Below, in pieces: positions 1 to 10,466 of a stretch of DNA of 64,000 bases. The stretch spans positions 12,530,154-12,594,153 of the forward strand of contig NC_087091.1 of NCBI RefSeq assembly GCF_963855985.1. The letters run 5' to 3'. The DNA comes from Ostrinia nubilalis. Taxonomy: Eukaryota; Arthropoda; Insecta; Lepidoptera; Crambidae. Made by a program: the position numbers and the translations under genes. Position 1 is the stretch's first letter, and each line of letters starts with the position of its first letter. The notes under the pieces are model-generated. The model ran no database searches, was not told the origin of the DNA, and worked only from the letters and a program-made list of their open reading frames with translations.

Positions 1-2
1 CA

Positions 3-746
3 AGTCTCACTACTGATTCTGCTATCATGGCTTTGAGGCGATTTATAGCTAGAAGAGGTACCCCCTCGCTCATCTACTCCGATAATGGGACTGCTTTTGT
101 TGGAACTAACAACAAGCTAACAGAAATATACGACTTCGCTGCTAGCAATAAAATCGTATGGAAGTTTATACCACCAATAACTCCATCGATGGGAGGAGCG
201 TGGGAACGGCTGGTGAGGTCCGTCAAGACTGCGCTATCGGTAACCCTAAAAGAACGATCACCCCGCGAGGAGACGCTGCACACGCTTTTACTGGAAGCAG
301 AAGCGTTGGTCAATTCGCGTCCACTTACTCATGTTCCCGTGGCGCCGCACGAAGATCAGGCCCTAACACCATTCCATTTCCTTATTGGAACAGCCACGAA
401 TGAACCAGTCCTGCGTCCTGTTTCAGACACAGACCTTTGGGGACGCACCCAGTGGAAGAAAGGGTTAAGGTTAGCTGACCATTTCTGGAAGCGATGGGTT
501 GATGAGTACCTTCCAACACTCGTGCCAAGACGCAGCATACCCCCGCAGCCAAAGGTTCAGCTGAAAGTTGGCGACCTTGTCCTAATTGGTGATGGAGCTC
601 TTCCTAGAGGAACCTGGCCCCGAGGCAGAGTGACCGCCGTGTGGCCTGGATCAAGGGGAGTCGTCAGATGCGCTGACGTTGCCACGAAAGGAGGCACATT
701 ACGTCGCCCCGTCAGGAAGCTGGTGCTGCTGCCGACTGTCGCCTGA
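3..746 (+). CDS. BEL/Pao retrotransposon Pol, integrase C-terminal part (partial)
   Basis: This is the 3' end of a Pol polyprotein; the frame is open from the window edge, so the gene begins outside. The integrase core is visible: the second catalytic aspartate lies in SDNGTAF (about codon 27) and the catalytic glutamate in the PSMGGAWERL motif. After it comes the region typical of BEL/Pao integrases (ALTPFHFLIG, WKRWVDEYLP, GDLVLI, WPRGRV and a terminal RRPVRKLVLLP), which matches the DUF5641 tail. The role would be insertion of the cDNA into host DNA. No stop or frameshift is seen in the visible part. A probable LTR begins 35 bp after the stop codon. Confidence 0.9.
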   Translation, partial: SLTTDSAIMALRRFIARRGTPSLIYSDNGTAFVGTNNKLTEIYDFAASNKIVWKFIPPITPSMGGAWERLVRSVKTALSVTLKERSPREETLHTLLLEAEALVNSRPLTHVPVAPHEDQALTPFHFLIGTATNEPVLRPVSDTDLWGRTQWKKGLRLADHFWKRWVDEYLPTLVPRRSIPPQPKVQLKVGDLVLIGDGALPRGTWPRGRVTAVWPGSRGVVRCADVATKGGTLRRPVRKLVLLPTVA

Positions 747-780
747 CTGCTTTATGGTTGCTTCACACCGCGGGGCGCCA

Positions 781-855
781 TGTTGGCGACAGACCTTTTT
801 TATATGCGTTTTTTGTATTTTTTCTTTTGGAATGTTTTTTATATTTTGACGCTTT
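781..855 (+). repeat. Start of BEL/Pao 3' LTR (truncated)
   Basis: The sequence TGTTGGCGACAG begins just after a GC-rich stretch (cgcggggcgcca) that follows the BEL Pol stop codon, which is where the 3' LTR should start. Only about 75 bp remain before the A-rich 3' end of a minus-strand non-LTR element, so the LTR was probably interrupted by that insertion. The right boundary is approximate. Confidence 0.45.
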
Positions 856-895
856 GTTTTTTTACTTTTTTACTTCAGTTGTTCATTAAACACCA

Positions 896-2529
896 TTAGA
901 CAAAGACGTGTTTCAATATAGTAAAAAGTGAACATCCCAAATCAATTAAATATAATATAGGTATAGTAACGGGCACACCCGGTGCCCAACAATAAGTAAT
1001 AGGTTTTGATAATATTTCCTGGATGTGGCGGGGTATTACATTAACATCTGTATCTGCTTCTGATAAGTGGTTCAAATCGGCTACTAGTGTAAGTCTTTCA
1101 AGGCCAAATCTTGGGCATTTCATAATCAGATGTTCCAGGTCGGCATCAGCCTCATCACAAAAATTGCATGAACTGCTATTCATTATTTTCATTCGCTGTA
1201 GATGGGAGGGAGATCTGAGGTGTCCAAATCGCAGACGATTAATTGTTGTTACAAATCTACGGCTTATATACTCTTTGTAATAATACCAGGGTTTCGTTGG
1301 TATTTCTTTTTGTATCCCAGCATACCATCTGCCTTTGGTTTCTGAGCATATTTTCCAATAATTTTTCCATATCTCTTTACAGTTTTCTTTCATAATGGTG
1401 TGAAAGTCCATGAAGGGGACCTTAAAATGCTCCGAGTGGTCTTCATGAGGTTCAGAGTTGGCAACTTGATCCACAATTTCGTTCCCTGGTATGCCTCGAT
1501 GAGACGGAATCCACTTGAGTGAAATTGGTTTTTTAATTTCATTAATAATGTTTCTTATGTTATAAATTAAATAATTTGTTTTAAAGTGCATATTATTATT
1601 GTCTAAGCTCATCAAAATACTTTTCGAATCAGATAATATCATAAACTCATTATAACTACAATAGCTTAAAGACTTAATGTAAATTAATGCTTGTAATATA
1701 GCATATGCCTCAGCAGTAAATATGCTACACTCTGAATTAATTTTAAAACATTTACTATATTTACATTGTGGATCATAAAGGGCAGATTTGACTGCATTTA
1801 AACTTTTTGATCCATCCGAATATATTTTATACACCATAGTTTTGTGACTCATAAACTGAAAAAAGTCTTCTTTGGAATCTACACTACTTATATCAACTTT
1901 TATTTTATTCAAGAGCGAATCATATTTACATGTGTAGATAGGCCACAAATTACATCTGTACATATTCTTAGTCATATCATTAATATGAGTTATTATTTTT
2001 AACATAACAGGTATGTTACCATTTATAACATCATTTGGTGTAACGTAAGCAGAATTTAGCAAGGTATTATACAGAGGTGTTGGTAAGTGAAATTTTTCTA
2101 AAACTATAGGGTCATTCCTAGCTAAAATTTTTGAGCAAAACTTTTCTGATAAATAAAGTCTACGCAGAAACAATGGTTCTATACATGTTTCTACTTCCAA
2201 AGAGTTGATGGGTGTAGTGCGCATTGCACCACTAATTATTCGTAAAGCCATATTTTGAATTACATCCAATCTTCTTAATACTACACTATTCGCATGAAAA
2301 TAGGCAAGACAACTGTAGTCAAAATGACTTCGAACTAAACTTTTATACAACATATTTAAAATTTTAGGGTCTGATCCCCAAGATATACCAGCAAGAGATC
2401 TCATTATATTAATACCCTTCATAGCGTTGCGGCAGATATAATCTATATGACTTCTAAATTGAAGTTTCACATCAACGATAACACCGAGAAACTTTTTCTC
2501 CTTTTCTTGTGGAATTTTCATACAATTAT
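896..2529 (-). pseudogene. Non-LTR ORF2, C-terminal half: RT thumb, RNase H, zinc-binding tail
   Basis: This is the 3' part of the same ORF2 as 3269-5413, cut off by a TIR element. It starts with the RT thumb motif KFLGVIVD. The RNase H domain follows, with catalytic residues in YSDGSKS, an ELxA-like segment (FTAEAYAILQAL), ILSDSKS and WIPSHRGIPGNE. The C-terminal CNFC...H...C pattern (CNFCDEADADLEHLIMKC) is the usual putative zinc-binding tail. The open frame runs on into the inserted element, so the apparent N-terminus (MARVFMFLVR) is transposon sequence, not part of this protein. Confidence 0.85.
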
Positions 2530-3268
2530 GCCTGACCAGGAACATAAAAACCCTCGCCATGTTGCGGAAAACTAATGGTACTAATTTCTTTTAATGGCAA
2601 CAGTAACTGAAAACTTCATTGACATGTCACCTTGCATGTCAGTCTATTGCTGTCAAAGTGTAAACAAACTTTATTTTAAATGTGCGCAATTGGTTTTATG
2701 AATTAAATTGCTAAAATATTTTTATAGTCGTGAAAGAAAAGTGGTTCACAATGTGTTAAAGTATTTGTCGAAGAGAAATACTAAGGGTTCGGACAATATT
2801 TTCATTGAATAATGTTTCCGACAAAGGTTGTCAAATTGACTGACATGTTTATAGTATAGTACAGTCCACTATGAAAATTAGCTGTGGTTTGTTTCAACTA
2901 CCTATTTTAAATTTTTTTGTCACTTTCTAAGTGTTGAATTTTATGGGATTGGGAAAGAAGTACCGAGTTTGAAGCGTTCATGAGCAGACATTGCAGTTGA
3001 ATATTCAAGTTCTGAATTTGATTATTGATGAATAATAAAATAAATTCTACTAGCTCGATAGATGGTTTCATTTAATTTATTTAAATCAGGTTACTTAAAA
3101 TAATATTTTTTCGTTAATTTATGAAAATATCAAATTAGCACGTAATCCTGAATCCTGATACATAAAGTTAGCCTATTAATTTAACACAGGTACGACTGTA
3201 CTCAGTGTTGCACTATCAAATGCAATTGACGCGCCTCTATGCCAGGGTTTTTATGTTCCTGGTCAGGC
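2530..3268 (-). mobile_element. 739-bp TIR element, copy 1 (inside non-LTR ORF2)
   Basis: The ends are inverted repeats of about 25 bp starting GCCTGACCAGGAACATAAAA, followed by AACCCT. The interior has no long ORF and matches the copies at 8772-10235 and 22886-24222, so this is a non-autonomous (MITE-like) family. It is bounded by TAT/TATA-rich sequence on both sides, suggesting a TA or TATA target. The insertion splits the reverse transcriptase gene of the surrounding element and introduces a stop a few bases into the transposon. The superfamily is not clear from the ends alone. Confidence 0.8.
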
Positions 3269-5413
3269 TATATATACAATATTTACCGGAGAGCTATCTC
3301 CAAATACTAACACTGAACTTTTGTTAGGATTAATATCTAATTTTAATTTATTTTTGTAATAATCATTTAATTTATACAAAGCACTATTTACATTACTAGA
3401 TGCTATATTTACATTTCTATTAACACTGTACACTAGAATGTCATCCGCAAATTGTAATAAATTTACATCTCCTGTTACATATTTGTTTATTTGAGAAGTA
3501 TATAAGTTGTAAAGTAAAGGGGACAATGAAGAACCTTGCATCAAGCCCTTGCTAGTTGTTTTAGGACCATGTAAAATGTTTCGTTTAACGTATAGAGTCC
3601 TATCATAGCAAAAATTAAATATCCATTTTACTAATTTACCTGGCAGACCTATTTCCTTTAGAACTTGTACTAGCTGTTGAAGATTTACATTATCATACGC
3701 ACCCTGAACATCGAGAAATGCACATACTGCAGTAGACTTAGCTAATACGCATTTTTTCATATCTTCAACAAAGGACACAAAACTTTCTGTACAACCTTTT
3801 CCTTTACGAAAACCAAATTGATAATCCGGTAACAGATGCTGGTTCTCAACATAATAATCTAATCGTAACTTTATAATTTGTTCAAATAATTTTCCTAAAC
3901 AGGATGATAAGGAAATAGGTCTGTATGAATTAAAATCATTTACAGGTTTGTCTGGTTTCAGTATTGGTATAACGCATTGCGTTTTCCATGTTTCTGGAAT
4001 AACTTGATTTACCCAGAGAGTATTGAAAACCTTTAATAAAACATCTTTTGCAGTCTGATCTAAATGTTGTAGCATTAAATAAGGATAATTATCTAAACCA
4101 GGAGTTGTGTGTTTTCTAGTTTTCAAGACCATATCAAGCTCTTTGATACTAAATTCATTCAGTAGAAATTCATTATTATCATCAACATTATCATTATCAC
4201 AAATATCATTAATATTAAAATCAATTAAGTTCACGTTATTAGAAAGCTTATTTATAAAGTCATTAACCCACTCATCATTTCTATAAACATTTTTACAGGA
4301 ATTGATTCTCTTAAACCTACGCATATAATTCCACACTACAGCTATTGGAGTTGTTCTATTAAACGAAGCACACAGATTTTGCCACCCATTCCTTTTAGCA
4401 TCACTCAATACACGCTTTTTAAGAGCATCAATTCTTTTATATTCTATGTATGACTCCATAGTAAGGCAATTTCTATAATTACATAGAGCTAACTTAGAGT
4501 CCTTAACTGCTTTATCACAGTCCTCGTTCCACCATGGAGCTGGACTCTTAGTATTATTTAATTGTTTGCCCTTAAAAACTGGCACACATTCCTGCCTTAA
4601 TTGAGTTAAAATATCACAAAAAGAGTTGTAATAATCTAGTGGGTCATTCTTGAAAATACAATTTTTTATTAATAATTTAGAAAGAGCTTGATACTTACTC
4701 CAGTCTGTTTTATGAAATAAATATTTCTTTTCCATACTTTCATACTTATAATTTATTGAGGATGTTATTATATCAATAAATGTCGGATAATGGTAGCTAC
4801 CCAATGGATCATCACCAACTTTCCACTCGCATAATGGAGCGAGGACCGGACTCACACAAGAAATATCAATTGCCGACTGATTTATGTTTGGCCTGCCGAC
4901 AGTCGTCACTTGACCAGTATTTAGAATACATAGGTTTGTATCATCAATTATTTCTAGTAATTCCCTACCTCGAGATTGAGTGCTATTACATCCAAAAACT
5001 ACATGGTGTGCATTGAAATCACCAGAAATTAAACAAGGTTTAGGTAAGTTATTGATTATAGTCTTAAGTTTCTGTAATCTAATATTTCTTCTATTATCAG
5101 TTCTAGGAGGACAGTAAACACATAAAATAGAAATAGGACCCATTTCAGTTAAAACAGAAATTGCAACATTTTGAACATCTTGATAGAAATTTGTATCAAT
5201 AATTGAATACTTAATTTTGTTGTTTATTAAAATGCCTACACCACCATGTTCATTATCTGCATTTTTAAAAATAAAATTATAACCAGGCAAAGCAAAATGT
5301 TTATTATTTTTAAGCCATGTTTCATTAAGTAGGCACACATCTATATTGTGATTCATTAATGTACTTTTTAAAAGAGACTTTTTATTACATAAACTCTGAA
5401 TGTTATGCTGCAT
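3269..5413 (-). pseudogene. Non-LTR ORF2, N-terminal half: endonuclease and RT
   Basis: The first ATG (5413) opens MQHNIQSLCNKK, the classic apurinic endonuclease start, followed by NETWL, GGVGILI and the SGDFNAHH motif. The reverse transcriptase shows the finger motif SYRPISLSSCLGK, a catalytic aspartate in FLDVQGAYD, the GLMQGSSLSPLLYN motif and the active-site FADD. The reading frame ends within a few codons of the TIR insertion at 3268. ORF1 stops at 5419-5421, only a few bases before this ATG, as in many two-ORF non-LTR elements. A start upstream of 5413 would need a TTG codon, so I prefer the ATG. Confidence 0.85.
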
Positions 5414-5418
5414 TATTC

Positions 5419-6552
5419 TCAAGAAGAGGAAAGATTTTTAATTAATTCCTCTTTTATGTGCGCCGATGTTTTTATTTGGCTTGAATTGCCCAAAGTAATT
5501 AAAGTTTTAACTATGGCATCTAATAATTTTGAGTTATTTACAATATTCTGTACATCACCAATTGCTGAAGTTGGTTTGCTCTTTGTTTTGTTATTTTGAG
5601 ATATTTCATTTTGTGTTGCCTGGGACCGTTGTTGTGGTAATGATGGGAAATCATTTTTGCTCAATAAAGAGGCATAAGTTCTATTTGAGTTTTTATTTTT
5701 ATGCAATTCCTGTTTTTGGGTTTTGAAAGGGCACAGTTTTGAAATGGCCAAGTGCGAACCTTGGCAGTTACTACACTTAATGACTTCAGAAGTACATTCC
5801 TTATGACTGTGATTACCAGAGCACTTAGAGCAGACCTATTCATTACGACAAATTTTTGCTGAATGATTAAATTTGAGGCATTTAAAACATTGCATTAGAG
5901 GAGGCACGTATTTGAAAACTTTATAACGCCAATTGTCTAAATAAATATATTGAGGAAGTATGGTTCCTACAAACGTAACCGTGATCGTTGTTAGAGGAAC
6001 AAGTTCATCTTGTTCCTTCTTCATGAACCGTCGAACAGAAATGATTTCCGAGTCTGATGTTAACTTTAGAAATAAGTCTTTGTTTGATTGATCCTTCGGA
6101 ATGTATCGGACCACACCAATTGTCTCTACCGATGAGGCAGGAATGTATGCTTTCATTGAGTTTTCCGTTAAGCAGCTGTGATTCAGAAAGTCGTTCGCTG
6201 CGGAAGCCTGTTTAAACACTAACATTATTTTGTTAGCTCTCAATCGTCTGCTTTCATGAATACCTTTCACTTGTTTAAATATCTTTGAGAGAAGTAAAGG
6301 ATTTTTATTACCGATTTTATCCTCAGTGCGCAGTCCCTCGACGTAGACTGGGAACTCGCCATTAGTAATAGTGTCGGGGTACGTACGCTTGTACCCTGGC
6401 TTGGTGTACATTTGGTATTTCATCCTCGAAGATTCGTCCGAGCTTTCCTCTCTTGCATCCTCCCTCCCTGGCTCAACTATCCTGCGTTTTTTGTTCGCCA
6501 CCATTTCGGCTGAAAAACCTCTGAAACTTTCTCCGTCGTCATCTGACGACAT
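5419..6552 (-). pseudogene. Non-LTR ORF1 (Gag-like, three zinc knuckles) with internal stop
   Basis: This is a nucleic-acid-binding Gag-like protein of the same element. The C-terminal half carries three cysteine-histidine knuckles: CFKCLKFNHSAKIC, CSKCSGNHSHKEC and CSNCQGSHLAISKLC. A TAG codon at 5836-5838 falls between the first and second knuckle in an otherwise continuous frame, so the copy cannot make a full product without readthrough. The N-terminal part is acidic and basic in patches (MSSDDDGES, KKRR). The second half continues in frame to a TGA at 5419-5421. Confidence 0.8.
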
Positions 6553-7060
6553 CCCGGTGGAATAATCGCCAGTTTTTGCGATATTTACAACTTTCTACAC
6601 AATTATTTATTAAAATAAAATACGAGAAAATTTAACTACGCCCAACTCTCAAAAAGCCCGCCACGGCAAATCCGAAATGAAAAAAAAAAAAAAATATATA
6701 GTTTATTAATTGATGTTACTGGGTTGCCATAATTTAACACCTATCCCGTGGAAGTTGGATGATATGTTAATTTCTATGAGTTTAGAAAATTTATATGTAA
6801 ATAGGGTTGTCATCTGAATATTTTTTAGTTTTTTAAATGCCGTCCGTAACAATACGGTTATAATGCCTTTGTTAGATAACTATTGAAATTAATTGCTTTT
6901 ACCATTATTAATTTGTCTGGTCGAGTTTGATAATTATAGAGTTGGCCCTCTGGCGGCTTATTGGAAATCCTATCGTTTTCGAAACATCGATATATATGTT
7001 GCAGTCAAAACTCATAATCGATCAAAACCACTTTTGACTGCAAAGGACAATGGGCAAAAT

Positions 7061-7316
7061 GGTACCCGGTTCCAATAGATATATTGTGTCTAGTATCGTT
7101 TGAAAGGTCTTACCAAGATGAACAACTTTTACTATGACCACCAGCCTCAGATCTGGTTGTGTACGAAGATATACATACTTTTTTGCAGAATGGTACCCGG
7201 CTCCAATAGTTATGTTTGTAGTGTCATTTGAAAGGTCTTACCAAGACGAACAACATTTACTATGGCCACCAACCTCAGATCTGGTTGCGTTCGAAGATAA
7301 AGATACTTTTTGTGTA
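7061..7316. repeat. Tandem duplication, about 131-bp unit, two copies
   Basis: Two adjacent units both run from GGTACCCGG(T/C)TCCAATAG through GTCTTACCAAGA to CTCAGATCTGGTTG. The starts are 131 bp apart (7061 and 7192). The units differ at scattered positions, so the duplication is not very recent. They lie within the middle of the broken fold-back element. Confidence 0.75.
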
Positions 7317-7331
7317 ACCTAAGTATCATAC

Positions 7332-7510
7332 AGTATGAAGGGGGACGCGCTCGGGGCAGGGCACCGACGAGATGGTCGGACGCGGTGAGGAAGACGGTGG
7401 GCGGGAGTTTGCATCGTGCGGTCCACACAGCTTATGACCGCAGTCTGTGGAGGAACACTATCTGTGGTCGCGATCCTCATCAGTGAGGGACCGAGGAAGA
7501 AGAAGAAGAA
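7332..7510 (+). mobile_element. 5'-truncated non-LTR retroposon 3' end with GAA tail and 9-bp TSD
   Basis: A short open stretch encodes the C-terminus of a non-LTR ORF2 (APTRWSDAV, AYDRSLWRN, ending CGRDPHQ and a TGA), followed by a (GAA)n tail. It is flanked by the 9-bp direct repeat GTATCATAC at 7323-7331 and 7511-7519, as expected of target-primed reverse transcription. The RW(S/T)D(D/A) pattern is shared by the ends of RTE/Vingi-like ORF2 proteins; I do not assign the clade. Confidence 0.75.
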
Positions 7511-7817
7511 GTATCATACGTGTCCATCGTATGGTACTTAGGTTATGCGAGGCAGGAAGGGTTTACTGCTCCAGCATCCTTCCTTAACTCTATAATTTAT
7601 TGATGGGGATAATTGTGAAATAAATATTTTTATTTAAAGAAGTACTACCTCCTTATTAATAAAAAGTTACACCTAGGAAGAGCCTTGGATTAAAATGACA
7701 TTTCCATACCAAATGACAATTTAAGCCAGAGTTCAACTAGGGTGTAACTTTTATTAATAAAGGGGTTAAAGTTTTATTACTTCTTAAGGGTTATTATGGG
7801 TTGCTAAAGCGAATAAA

Positions 7818-7985
7818 CCCACAAGACCCAATAAGTCCACCCACAAGATGGACCGACGACCTTATAATGGTAGCGGGAAGGCGCTGGATGCAGGCCGCCA
7901 CCAACCGGCCATTGTGGAAATCATTGGGGGAGGCCTATGTTCAACTGGACGTCCTATGGCTAAAATGATCATGATGATGATGATG
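7818..7985 (+). mobile_element. 5'-truncated RTE-like retroposon 3' end with ATG tail and 12-bp TSD
   Basis: In the frame beginning ARWTDDL-like (here RWTDDLIMVAGRRWMQAA) this is the ORF2 C-terminus of an RTE-type element, with SLGEAYVQLD just before the stop, and an (ATG)n microsatellite tail. The 12-bp direct repeat AAAGCGAATAAA flanks it at 7806-7817 and 7986-7997, so both ends are exact. A longer ATG-started frame over the same bases is out of phase with this protein. Confidence 0.85.
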
Positions 7986-8771
7986 AAAGCGAATAAAGGG
8001 CTAATAGCTTGGGTAGTTCATCGTAGGTATAATCCTTTCCTTTTCAATGCTTCTTTTAGTTATATTAATAGAATGTAGTCATAATACATACTCGTATACA
8101 TGGATGATTGTGTTATACTTTCATTATAATACTTAGTGGAATTACTGCTTTCAAAACGTGAATTAGAACTGGCCCCATAGCAGACATTTTCCTACATCTA
8201 AAGGCCTTTTAAAATATATATTGGTTATGGCTATTGGAGCGGGTACCACTTTCCATACATTTGTGCCCATCATCCTTTCAGTTAATAGTGGTTTTGACCG
8301 ATGGCCTTAGTCAATATTACTTTTGACTAATTTTTCTAGTCGTATCATCCAACTTCCACGGGATAGGCAATTAATATTTTCAGGTATTATAGATAATTAT
8401 ATCATGCATCAATATAAAGTAAATATATAGCTGCCAATTTTCTAGTGTTACGGAGAAAAAAATGTTTTCTGAAAATCATAAATTATTAAATAATTCCAAA
8501 ATTACTGCAGCAATAACCATTTATTTCTGCATAAAGGTAGACGTTATAGTGATAGGTAAATTTATTTACAAAATTCTGCCTTAATGTAATTTTTTTAGAA
8601 AATATGCTTCTAAAACTGTTTTTTTTATAAAATCACAATATCGAATATTTCTTCGAAACTAAGCAAATACAACTACTAGTTCCTTCATCAATTTTATACA
8701 TAATAGTAATATCTAACGATTGCATTAATAAAACAGGGATGTCCGCTTCTAAGGGAAAATAAAAGACTGTG

Positions 8772-10235
8772 CCCTGGCATAGAGGCGCGTCAATTGCATT
8801 TGATAGTGCAACACTGAGTACAGTCGTACCTGTGTTAAAGAAGAACGGTCATCTGTGACCCAGGCCCGACAGAAACGAGACATATCTCAGTTTTTTTGTC
8901 ATGTCTTAATTAGTTAAATTATATATTTTTTATATTCGAAATCTATGTATAACACCAAAATATTACCCTTTGTTTTTGTTTAGGCGTTATACAAAAATTA
9001 CTACAAAATGCCTATTTGTCACCAAAATTGGTAAATGTATGCACCTAAATGTCTATTACAGCTGCTATGGAATGTATCTAGGTGACCTGGAGATACAGCC
9101 AGATTATACAGGGTGGAAAAAATAATAAGTTACAAAATCCAAAAATTCAATGTTACCAGCTTCCATAATCTGTACCCTATTATTGGTACCATTTGAAAGA
9201 GCTCGTGAAGCACTTTCAGAATCAGTAACTAGTTTTTCAATATCTTGTATAGTTTAGAAATAATCGAGTGAGATCACTTATCGTTCCATATGTATAACCA
9301 CCCTGTATAATCCGGTTGTATCTCCAGGTCACCTAGATACATTCCATAGCAGCTGTAATAGACATTTAGGTACATACATTTACCAATTTTGGTGATAAAT
9401 AAGCATTTTGTATTAGTTTTTGTATAACGCCTAAACAAAAACAAAGGGTAATATTTTGGTGTTATACATAGATTTCGAATATAAAAAATATATAATTTAA
9501 CTAATTAAGACATGACAAAAAAACTGAGGTATGTCTCGTTTCTGTCGGGTCTGGGTTTTTTTTGTATGGGGCGTGACCGTTCTTCTTTATAGGCTAACTT
9601 TATGTATCAGGATTCAGGATTACGGGCTAATTTGATATTTTCATAAATTAACGAAAAAATATTATTATAGGTAACCTGGTTTAAATAAATTAAATGAAAC
9701 CAACAATCGAGCTAGTAGGATTTATTTTATTATTCATCAATAATCAAATTCAGAACTTGAATACTCAACTGCAATGTTTGCTCATGAACGCTTCAAACTC
9801 GGTACTTCTTTCCCAATTCCATAAAATTCAACACTTAGAAAGTGACAAAAATTTTTAAAATAGGTAGTTGAAACAAACCACAGCTAATTTTAATAGTGGA
9901 CTGTACTATGCGATAAACATGTCAGTCAATTTGACAACCTTTGTCGGAAACATTATTCAATGAAAATATTGTCCGAACCCTTAGTATTTCTCTTCGACAA
10001 ATACTTTAACACATTGTAAACCACTTTTCTTTCACGACTATAAAAAGATTTTAGCAATTTAATTCACAAAATCAATTGCGCACATTTAAAATAAAGTTTG
10101 TTTACACTTTGACAGCAATAGACTGACATGCAAGGTGACATGACAATGAAGTTTTCAGTTACTGTTGCCATTAAAAGAAATTAGTATCATTAGTTTTCCG
10201 CAACATGGCGAGGGTTTTTATGTTCCTGGTCAGGC
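8772..10235 (+). mobile_element. 739-bp TIR family, copy 2 (left tip lost, fold-back inserted)
   Basis: This matches copies 1 and 3 from the internal CCCTGGCATAGAGGCGCG motif to the right TIR (CCTGGTCAGGC at 10235). The first 20-odd bases are missing where the Transib-type arm abuts. A 750-bp fold-back at 8838-9587 interrupts it after ...CCTGTGT. Without the insert the length agrees with the other copies. Confidence 0.8.
8838..9587. mobile_element. 750-bp fold-back element, TA target
   Basis: Two long inverted arms (about 300 bp each) start AAGAAGAACGGTCA and are flanked by TA on both sides (8836-8837 and 9588-9589). Both arms hold the paired blocks CGACAGAAACGAGACAT and GGTGACCTGGAGATACA (or its near match). 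The arms enclose a loop of about 170 bp near 9120-9290. There is no coding potential. The TA duplication fits a Tc1/mariner-type mobiliser. Confidence 0.75.
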
Positions 10236-10466
10236 TATACCTAAGGTAAGGAGGTGCTCCACATAATTTGCCCTGTCCATGAGTAATAAGCTAATAAGAA
10301 GAAGAGAAGGTATACACTAGGCACCTTTATCCCTTTTTAAATGGCATTATCAGTAAAAGGAGTTGTATTGTACAACAATTAATGACTTCTCCATAATGAA
10401 ATTTTACTTTATTTATTTTTTATTCGAGAATAAATTTTATAATAATACATTAACTTAAAATGACTG
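10236..10466. other. Unassigned AT-rich spacer
   Basis: I see no gene, RNA or recognisable repeat here between the 739-bp element and the Harbinger relic. Confidence 0.5.

Larger units (their letters stand above)
855..6660 (-). mobile_element. I-group non-LTR retrotransposon, interrupted
   Basis: On the minus strand this reads ORF1 (zinc knuckles), then ORF2 with an endonuclease, reverse transcriptase and RNase H, then a short A-rich 3' end (two short A runs near 851-876). Two ORFs with an ORF2-encoded RNase H is the layout of the I/R1/LOA group; I do not assign a clade. The element is dead: a TIR element splits ORF2 and ORF1 has an internal stop. Both ends are estimated and I found no clear target-site duplication. 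Confidence 0.8.
6740..8771. mobile_element. Broken Transib-type fold-back copy with later insertions
   Basis: The segments 6740-7053 and about 8270-8771 match the middle and right arm of the complete element at 36606-37807. The right end (8765-8771) reads gactgtg, the complement of a CACAGTC terminus. The left arm is missing; the sequence before 6740 is unrelated. Between the two matching segments lie a 131-bp tandem duplication and two small retroposon 3' fragments. The right end abuts the 739-bp family at its ...CCCTG, as if this element had inserted there. Confidence 0.65.

Noticed and set aside
896..2560. MARVFMFLVR as the true N-terminus of the minus-strand protein
   Set aside because: Those codons are the right-hand TIR of the 739-bp element; the real protein continues from the other side of the insertion.
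7848..8078. 76-codon frame starting MDRRPYNGSG
   Set aside because: It is out of phase with the RTE protein in the same bases and runs into the ATG tail.
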